From: Clostridium zeae
GTDB lineage: Bacteria; Bacillota; Clostridia; Clostridiales; Clostridiaceae
Direction: 5' to 3'
Assembly: GCF_017312485.1 (NCBI RefSeq)
Contig: NZ_BMBA01000002.1
Span: 1,194,829-1,258,828, forward strand
DNA: 64,000 nt
The notes beneath the pieces are model-generated. The model worked only from the letters and a program-made list of their open reading frames with translations. It was not told the DNA's origin and made no database searches. A program made the position numbers and the translations under genes. This document shows, one piece after another, positions 58,247 through 64,000 of this stretch (the stretch's first letter is position 1; the number at the start of each line of letters is the position of its first letter).

Positions 58247-59620
58247 TTAAAATCTTTTTCTTTTACTTGAAGACTTTATACCAATTTCCTCTCTATATTT
58301 TGCTACAGTTCTTCTTGAAATATTCATATCTTTCTTATTCAGTTCATCACATATAGCTTGATCCGAAAGTGGCTTCCCTTTATCTTCTGCATCCACTAGC
58401 TCTTTAATTGCGTTCTTTATATTTATGACTGCTAAATCTTCCCCTGAACCTTGTGTTTGTATTCCAGTAGTGAACATATCTTTTATTTTTATAGTTCCCT
58501 TAGAAATTAAAATATATTTTTCCTTAATTGCCCTACTCACAGTTGATTCATGTATATCTAATTCTTCAGCTATCTCTTTTAAAGTCATTGGTCTTAAGTA
58601 CTGTTCACCCTTTTCAAAGTATTCCTTCTGTTTATCAACTATACGTTCCAAAACTTTATGCAGAGTACTTTTTCTTTGTTCAATGCTCTTAATTAAGAAC
58701 ATAGCACTGTCTATCTTATCTTTTACATAACTCTCAGCATCCTTGTCCTTACTTTGTGAAATAATCTCTTTGTATAAAGGATTGATTGTGAGGCTAGGCA
58801 AAACTCTCTCATTCATAATAATTATAAATTCATCATTTAATTTTCTTATTTCAGCATCAGGTATTATAAACTTCTCTTCATCACCTGTATAAAACCCTCT
58901 TGAAGGTTTAGGTTCCAAAGTTTTAATAAGATCTCCATACTTTTGAGAATCTTGTACACTTATTCCAAGTTTCTTAGCTATATTATTGTATTTATTTTCA
59001 GCAATATCCTCTAAGTGTTCGTTTACAATCATCTCTAAAATCTCATCTAATATCCCTTTATGCATAAGCTGAATCTTAAGACATTCTTTTAAATCTCTTG
59101 CACCTATACCAACAGGATCTAAATTCTGCACTATATAAAGTGCATCTTCTGCTAAGTCATCGGATATATTTATTTCGTTGCTCAAGGCTTCTAAACTTAT
59201 ATCCAAGTACCCCTTACTGTCTATGCTTTCAATAATATAATCACATATATTTTTCATATATTCATCTATATCTAAGATTAAAACTTGTTCATGAAGATGA
59301 TCTTTCAATGATTTTTTAGAAGAAATAAACATAAAAGGCGATACTTCTTCATCATAACTAGAAGATGATTGAGCACCATAGTTATCAAATTCTAGATACT
59401 TTATTATTTCTTTGTAGTCTATTCTATCATTAATTTCAGTCTTTTCCTGATAATTATTATTATACTCAGCTTCAAGAACAGGATTTTCCGAATACTCTCT
59501 TTCAATATACTGAACTAAATCTATATTGGACATTTGAAGTATTTTTATTGAAAGCTGCATTTTTTGAGTTAAAATTAATCTTTGTTCTTGGGTTAATTTA
59601 AACGATAACTCCATCCCCAT
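58247..59620 (-). CDS. rpoN: RNA polymerase sigma-54 factor
   Basis: 457 residues. The Gln/Leu-rich activator-interaction region (ELSFKLTQEQRLILTQKMQ, QLSIKILQMSN) is at the N-terminus, the core-binding region is in the middle (LDPVGIGARDLKECL), and a helix-turn-helix with the RpoN box, here ISRRTVAKYREE near the C-terminus, contacts the -24 element. Sigma-54 needs an enhancer-binding ATPase; none is in this window. GAGG precedes ATG 59620 (a second ATG lies two codons on). It follows no operon partner and is 500 bp from cggR. Confidence 0.95.
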   Translation of the reverse strand: MGMELSFKLTQEQRLILTQKMQLSIKILQMSNIDLVQYIEREYSENPVLEAEYNNNYQEKTEINDRIDYKEIIKYLEFDNYGAQSSSSYDEEVSPFMFISSKKSLKDHLHEQVLILDIDEYMKNICDYIIESIDSKGYLDISLEALSNEINISDDLAEDALYIVQNLDPVGIGARDLKECLKIQLMHKGILDEILEMIVNEHLEDIAENKYNNIAKKLGISVQDSQKYGDLIKTLEPKPSRGFYTGDEEKFIIPDAEIRKLNDEFIIIMNERVLPSLTINPLYKEIISQSKDKDAESYVKDKIDSAMFLIKSIEQRKSTLHKVLERIVDKQKEYFEKGEQYLRPMTLKEIAEELDIHESTVSRAIKEKYILISKGTIKIKDMFTTGIQTQGSGEDLAVINIKNAIKELVDAEDKGKPLSDQAICDELNKKDMNISRRTVAKYREEIGIKSSSKRKRF

Positions 59621-59792
59621 ATAAATACCTCTTCATAATTTCATATATTAAAGGGTTCTAAAGTTAAAACATCCCTAAAATTAGTATTTTCAACCAATTA
59701 ATAGCCATATCCAAACTAAAAATCCTATAATTTTATTCTATTTTAAAATCATAAAAATAACAAGTATAAGGTTTTAAAGTACTTTATTTTTA

Positions 59793-59836
59793 TTAAAGTG
59801 ATATACCTTTATTAAGTTAAAGATATATCACTTTAA
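59793..59836 (-). terminator. Terminator-like hairpin after the BMP lipoprotein gene
   Basis: TTAAAGTGATATA / TATATCACTTTAA, perfect 13-bp stem, AT-rich, then TAAAAATAAAG on the minus strand. Confidence 0.5.
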
Positions 59837-59897
59837 TTGTTTTTCCACTTACTTTAAAGACGAGACACTTCAATCTGGAATCACTATATTAAAATTA

Positions 59898-60965
59898 TCA
59901 TTTTATAATAGGAGGATTAAATTCTCTTGCTTCTTCGGTTCTAGTAGGAACCTTAAATTTGCCACTTATTATTTCTGTTTTATATTTTTCCACAAGTTCT
60001 ATTATTTCTTTAGGAGTATTATTTGAAGTAGATTTCGCAATCTCTATCCCTCCACCTGATAATCCTAATTTCACAACGTTATTTTCTCCACCTCTAAATT
60101 TTCCGTCTATAGTTTCTTTGCAAGCCTGATATGCAACCTTATCTAGATTTTTCACCATTGAAGACAAAATTACATCAGTGTATTTTTCATATATCTCACC
60201 TTGGTCTGTATCAACACCTATTGCAAACTTTTTTGTTTCTTTTGCAGCTTTAAAAACTCCTTCTCCTGCAGTTCCTGCTGCGTGGAATATTATATCGCAT
60301 TCTCTATCATATAACTCTTTAGCAAGTTTATATGCCTTATCTTTATCAGTAAAATTTCCTACATATCTAACACTTTTTTTGCTTATTATAGCTTCAAAAG
60401 CTGAAGGATTAACAGTCTTTATTCCACATGCAAATCCAACTTCAAAACTTTCTGAAATAGGAGTCTCTGTCCCTCCAACAAAACCGACCTTATTGGTTTT
60501 AGTCATTTTGCCAGCTATAATTCCCATTAAAAATGCTCCTTCTTCATTGCTAAAGGTTATTGACTTCACATTAGGCGAATCAATCATAGCATCAACAATA
60601 ACAAAATTCTTATCACTTTTATTCTTAGCTGCTTTGGTTATAGCATCTACCATACCATACCCTACTCCGAAGGTTAAATCACTATCTTTTGCTGCTTTAT
60701 CTATATTTTTTTGAAAGTCGTCCTTGCTTTTTGATTCTATTACATTTGCTGTTATCCCCAAATCTTTAGAAGCTTTTTCAACTCCTTCATAAACCGCCTG
60801 ATTAAATGATCTATCCTTTATTCCACCCTCATCGGTTATTAAAGAAATCTTTACTTTTGATTTACTATTCCCACCGTTGGATGAGTCATCTTTCTTGCTA
60901 CATGCACTTAACATACTAGATATTACAATTATACTTAATAGAAAATTAAATATCCTATTTTTCAT
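59898..60965 (-). CDS. BMP-family nucleoside-type substrate-binding lipoprotein
   Basis: 355 residues. Signal peptide with lipobox SMLSACSKK, so membrane-anchored outside. The BMP/Med family is clear: ISLITDEGGIKDRSFNQAVYEGVEKA, GAFLMGIIAGKMTKTNKVGFVGG, FHAAGTAGEGVFKAAKE and FAIGVDTDQGE. These bind purine nucleosides for ABC import. ATG 60965 has GGAGGGG upstream; the frame extends to 61019. A permease of this transporter type starts 2.6 kb away (63584 onward) on the same strand, but a penicillin-binding-protein gene on the other strand lies between. Confidence 0.92.
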   Translation of the reverse strand: MKNRIFNFLLSIIVISSMLSACSKKDDSSNGGNSKSKVKISLITDEGGIKDRSFNQAVYEGVEKASKDLGITANVIESKSKDDFQKNIDKAAKDSDLTFGVGYGMVDAITKAAKNKSDKNFVIVDAMIDSPNVKSITFSNEEGAFLMGIIAGKMTKTNKVGFVGGTETPISESFEVGFACGIKTVNPSAFEAIISKKSVRYVGNFTDKDKAYKLAKELYDRECDIIFHAAGTAGEGVFKAAKETKKFAIGVDTDQGEIYEKYTDVILSSMVKNLDKVAYQACKETIDGKFRGGENNVVKLGLSGGGIEIAKSTSNNTPKEIIELVEKYKTEIISGKFKVPTRTEEAREFNPPIIK

Positions 60966-61218
60966 ATTAACCCCTCCAAACTTAGATGATGGATTAAAAA
61001 TTAAGATAAATTCCTTCAATTGTTAAGATTAACTTTTCAGTTTAAATCTAATCTTATGATTAATTCATTAATGAAGTGCTTTATCTATATACATATAATT
61101 TACGACAATATGAGTTTATTATTCTAGTAAATTAAATGAATTATTATTACACATTAATACTAAACAGGAAATTTATGCTATAATTTTGTTAGCTATTAGT
61201 TACATCACTCAATTGTCT

Positions 61219-61265
61219 TTTCATATTAATTCTTTGCGTAAGCTCATTAAAGCATTGGATGTATA
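61219..61265. repeat. Dispersed repeat D, copy 3
   Basis: TTTTCATATTAATTCTTTGC, then GTAAGCTCATTAAAGCATTGGA; compare 31585 and 38134. It lies about 90 bp before the PBP gene; nothing else is seen in 60966-61340. Confidence 0.55.
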
Positions 61266-61349
61266 ACCAATTAATTTCAACACACTGCTTAACATTAAAC
61301 TTTTTAAGTTTAAGCGTTTTACATTAATAATCTACAGGAGGTAATTATT

Positions 61350-63401
61350 ATGAAAAAGTTCAATAAACTTTTTTTAATATTCATTATTTTATTAATTCCA
61401 TTTTCTATTCTTGGTTGCTCTAAACAAGAAAAGCCGTCAGATGCTTTCAATAAATTTAAACAATCCTTAGCCAAAAAAGATTATCAAACCTTATATTCAC
61501 TTTTAGATGATAAATCAAAAAGCTATATAACAGAAAAAGATTTTATAGACAAGTATGATAGTATATATAAAAGTCTTGAAAATGATAATATTAGTATTAC
61601 TGCTAAAGATTTATCGCAAGCAGATAAATCTAAAGATTCAACTATTAGCATACCCTTTGATTTATCTATGGACAGCAGCTTTGGAAAGTTAGATATTAAA
61701 GATTACAATCTAACCTTAACAAAAAGCTCTGATAAGAAGGATAAAGATAATCTTTGGAAAATTCAATGGAGTGAAAAACTTATATTTCCTCAGATGGAAA
61801 AGGGCGAAAAAGTTAAAATTCAAAGAGTCACCGCTACTAGAGGTGAATTAACTGATAGATCTCAGACTAAATTAGCATACAACGACAAAGTTGCTTCTCT
61901 TGGAATTCATCCAAGGAAGTTCCTCCCTACTAAAGATTCCAGCATTCAACTTCTTGCTTCAACCCTAGACTTAAGTGTGGATTTTATAAATGATAAGATT
62001 AAAGGCGCAGAAAATAAGCTAGAAGAGTTTATACCTTTAGTAGATGTTTCTTTAAATGAAAAAGACAAACTTCAAAAAGCAATCTCAATACCTGGTGTTA
62101 AGTACTTAGAAAAATCCTCTAGAGTATATAATGGTGGAGACGCTATTGGCTCATTAATAGGATATGTGGCACCAATTACTTCAGAAGAATTAGAAAAAAA
62201 TAAAGGAAACGGCTATGGCAATACTAGCTATATAGGCAAAGCTGGTCTAGAACAAATTTTTGAAAAAAGACTAAAAGGCCAAGATGGTTTAAAACTTTAT
62301 ATTTCTAGAAAAGTTAATGACAAGGATACAGAAGTTATAATAGCCAAGAAAGATGCTGTTGCAGGTGAAAACATCCAACTTTCTATTGATTTAGCCTTAC
62401 AACAAAAAGCTTATAATGAAATGAGCGGTCAAAAAGGGGCAGCTTCTGCAATAAATCCAAAGACCGGTGAAGTACTCGCTCTCGTTAGTTCTCCATCTTA
62501 TGACCCAAATATATTTGTAACTTATAAAACAAATTCCATAAAAAGTAAACTCGACTCTTCATGGAAGGATATGTCTGACAATAGATTTAATAATTCTTAT
62601 GCTCCCGGATCAATCTTCAAATTAGTTACAGCTTCAATAGGATTAAACAACAAAATAATTAATCCTGATGAAACCCTTGATATTAAAGGTACAAGTTGGC
62701 AGAAAGATAGTTCATGGGGAGGTAAACAAATAACAACGACCGTAGATCCTGGAAAGCCTGTAAACTTAAGAGATGCTTTAATATACTCACATAATATATA
62801 TTTTGCACAACAAGCTTTAAAAATAGGAAAAGATAAATTTACAGAAGGCACAAAAGCTTTTGGTATAGGAGAAGATTTCCCATTTGCATATCCTATGGCA
62901 AAAAATCAACTAGCAAATGATAATAGTATAAAAACTGATGAACTTCTTGCAGATACTGGATATGGACAAGGTGAACTACTTATAACTCCTCTTCAAGCAG
63001 CTTTTCTATACAGTCCAGTTGTAAATGATGGTAATATAATGACTCCAATTCTAGAACTTAACGACAAGAACAAAGGAAAGGTATGGAAAGAAGGGGCAAT
63101 AAAAAAAGAAAACTTATCCATTCTAAAAGATGATTTAGTAGCTGTTGTAAATAGTCCTTCTGCTACAGCAAATCTAGCTAAAATAAATGGTGTGAACATA
63201 GGCGGAAAGACAGGCACCGCTGAACTTAAGACCAACCAAAATGATACAACTGGCAAAGAGAATTCTTGGTTTGTAGGTATGAATGTAGATAATCCTAAAG
63301 TGGTTGTATCAATGATAATGGAAGATGCCAAGTCGATTGGAGGAACTAAATATCTAGTTCCTAAGGTAAAAAATATATTAAGTTACTCTATTGGATCATA
63401 A
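61350..63401 (+). CDS. Class B penicillin-binding protein with MecA-type N-terminal domain
   Basis: 683 residues. A lipoprotein-like signal (LLIPFSILGCSK) is followed by an NTF2-like MecA_N domain (~30-150), a PBP dimerisation region (~160-340) and a transpeptidase domain (~360-680). Active-site motifs: SYAPGSIFKLVTA (SxxK), SHN in IYSHNIYFAQQ, and KTGTAE. It cross-links peptidoglycan. The domain order is that of PBP2a (MecA) and Bacillus PBP3, which have low beta-lactam affinity, so intrinsic tolerance is possible but not shown. AGGAGG precedes the ATG. Monocistronic, terminator at 63502-63545. Confidence 0.94.
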   Translation: MKKFNKLFLIFIILLIPFSILGCSKQEKPSDAFNKFKQSLAKKDYQTLYSLLDDKSKSYITEKDFIDKYDSIYKSLENDNISITAKDLSQADKSKDSTISIPFDLSMDSSFGKLDIKDYNLTLTKSSDKKDKDNLWKIQWSEKLIFPQMEKGEKVKIQRVTATRGELTDRSQTKLAYNDKVASLGIHPRKFLPTKDSSIQLLASTLDLSVDFINDKIKGAENKLEEFIPLVDVSLNEKDKLQKAISIPGVKYLEKSSRVYNGGDAIGSLIGYVAPITSEELEKNKGNGYGNTSYIGKAGLEQIFEKRLKGQDGLKLYISRKVNDKDTEVIIAKKDAVAGENIQLSIDLALQQKAYNEMSGQKGAASAINPKTGEVLALVSSPSYDPNIFVTYKTNSIKSKLDSSWKDMSDNRFNNSYAPGSIFKLVTASIGLNNKIINPDETLDIKGTSWQKDSSWGGKQITTTVDPGKPVNLRDALIYSHNIYFAQQALKIGKDKFTEGTKAFGIGEDFPFAYPMAKNQLANDNSIKTDELLADTGYGQGELLITPLQAAFLYSPVVNDGNIMTPILELNDKNKGKVWKEGAIKKENLSILKDDLVAVVNSPSATANLAKINGVNIGGKTGTAELKTNQNDTTGKENSWFVGMNVDNPKVVVSMIMEDAKSIGGTKYLVPKVKNILSYSIGS

Positions 63402-63501
63402 ATACAAAACACTTCAATAGGAAATCTTTATTTTAATTTTAAGTATTGAATTAGTTTAGCTGCTTTGCAGAATAGATGTACAACTTCCAAATTATAAATT
63501 C

Positions 63502-63545
63502 AAAAGGCATATCATCTAGGCTTTGCCTATATGATATGCCTTTTT
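63502..63545. terminator. Bidirectional terminator between PBP and ABC permease genes
   Basis: AAAAGGCATATCAT / ATGATATGCCTTTT with loop CTAGGCTTTGCCTAT, flanked by A and T runs. Confidence 0.85.
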
Positions 63546-63583
63546 GGTATATTTAATACTATTAAGAATATTGTTAAAATTAA

Positions 63584-64000
63584 TTATCTCTGTCCCTTTT
63601 CGTAAGGTACACCATCAGCTGCTGGAGCTTGTGTCTTACCTACAAATCCTGCTAAAGCTATCATTGTTATTACATAAGGGAATACTGAATATATTTCTGT
63701 TGGAAGCTTAAGTCCAAGTAACTGTGATTTTAACTGGAACGCATCTGCAAAGCTGAATAATAAACATGCAAGTAATGTTCCTTTTGGCTTCCAGTTACCG
63801 AAGATAACAGCTGCTAGAGCTATAAATCCTCTTCCTGATACCATTCCATCTCTATATAGTGGTGTACTTCCAAGTGATAATGCAGCTCCACCAAGACCTG
63901 CAAGCATTCCTGATACTACAACACAGACATATCTTATCTTATATACGTTTATTCCTAGAGTATCTGCTGCCTTTGGATGTTCTCCAACGGCTCTTATTCT
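63584..64000 (-). CDS. Nucleoside/simple-sugar-type ABC permease (3' part, cut by window edge)
   Basis: C-terminal ~138 residues of a membrane permease; the gene begins beyond the right edge. Upstream of [19 protein letters not shown] the frame continues to the end of the window. [21 protein letters not shown] and [17 protein letters not shown] are typical of the last helices of NupQ/YufQ-type (BPD_transp_2) permeases, which import nucleosides with a BMP lipoprotein. The BMP lipoprotein at 59898-60965 is a likely partner. Confidence 0.9.
   Translation of the reverse strand, partial: RIRAVGEHPKAADTLGINVYKIRYVCVVVSGMLAGLGGAALSLGSTPLYRDGMVSGRGFIALAAVIFGNWKPKGTLLACLLFSFADAFQLKSQLLGLKLPTEIYSVFPYVITMIALAGFVGKTQAPAADGVPYEKGQR

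Overview
The window looks like chromosomal DNA of a low-GC, anaerobic, spore-forming-type Firmicute, most likely Clostridium in the narrow sense. The signs are strong AT bias, AGGAGG-type ribosome sites with frequent TTG/GTG starts, a cggR-gap-pgk-tpiA-gpmI glycolytic cluster, rpoN, a split transketolase, rubredoxin, and a tmRNA whose tag reads AEDNFALAA. No rRNA, tRNA or CRISPR array was found.

Layout. 1-2.5 kb: start of a MATE transporter (cut by the window edge) and a two-component system. 3-8 kb: a GH13 glycosidase, a phosphohexomutase and a two-subunit transketolase. 8.3-14.5 kb: a six-gene carbohydrate operon on the minus strand (PRD/EIIA regulator, ascorbate-type EIIB and EIIC, SIS isomerase, DapA-like aldolase, KDPG-aldolase-like protein) with no obvious known substrate. 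15.3-20.4 kb: a flavin reductase module, namely a small FMN reductase, a large FMN_red/FMN_bind/FAD enoate-type reductase, a divergent LysR regulator and ApbE, which would attach the covalent flavin.

20.7-31.3 kb is the accessory part. The tmRNA gene (ssrA, minus strand) carries a 276-nt group I intron in its T-loop. Beyond its 3' end lie two tandem islands marked by degenerate copies of the tmRNA 3' end at about 27.67 and 21.17 kb. The outer island (21.6-26.4 kb) carries a translationally coupled operon of N6-adenine methylase, a protein with two GHKL ATPase domains (one histidine-kinase-like), a stand-alone receiver and an HNH nuclease. This looks like a restriction or defence system wired through a two-component relay and is the best candidate for an undescribed system. 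The inner island (27.7-30.4 kb) carries a coupled operon of an HEYGH metallopeptidase, a small membrane protein and a TPR protein. A LAGLIDADG homing endonuclease gene lies just outside the distal tmRNA remnant. No integrase remains.

31.8-40.4 kb is housekeeping: TPR protein, smpB, a formate/nitrite-type channel, nitroreductase, rnr, a short rubredoxin gene, secG and eno. 41.3-47.3 kb: a large secreted GH81 beta-1,3-glucanase with carbohydrate-binding modules and a LacI-type regulator. 47.8-50.7 kb: a polar amino acid ABC transporter. 51.2-57.7 kb: gpmI, tpiA, pgk, gap and cggR, with matching CggR-type operators before gap and cggR. 58.2-64 kb: rpoN, a BMP-family lipoprotein, a MecA-type class B penicillin-binding protein, and part of a nucleoside-type ABC permease.

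Intergenic regions carry several families of dispersed palindromic repeats (MITE-like), including one element nested in another at 8.1-8.3 kb and a roughly 190-bp repeat with a built-in terminator present three times.
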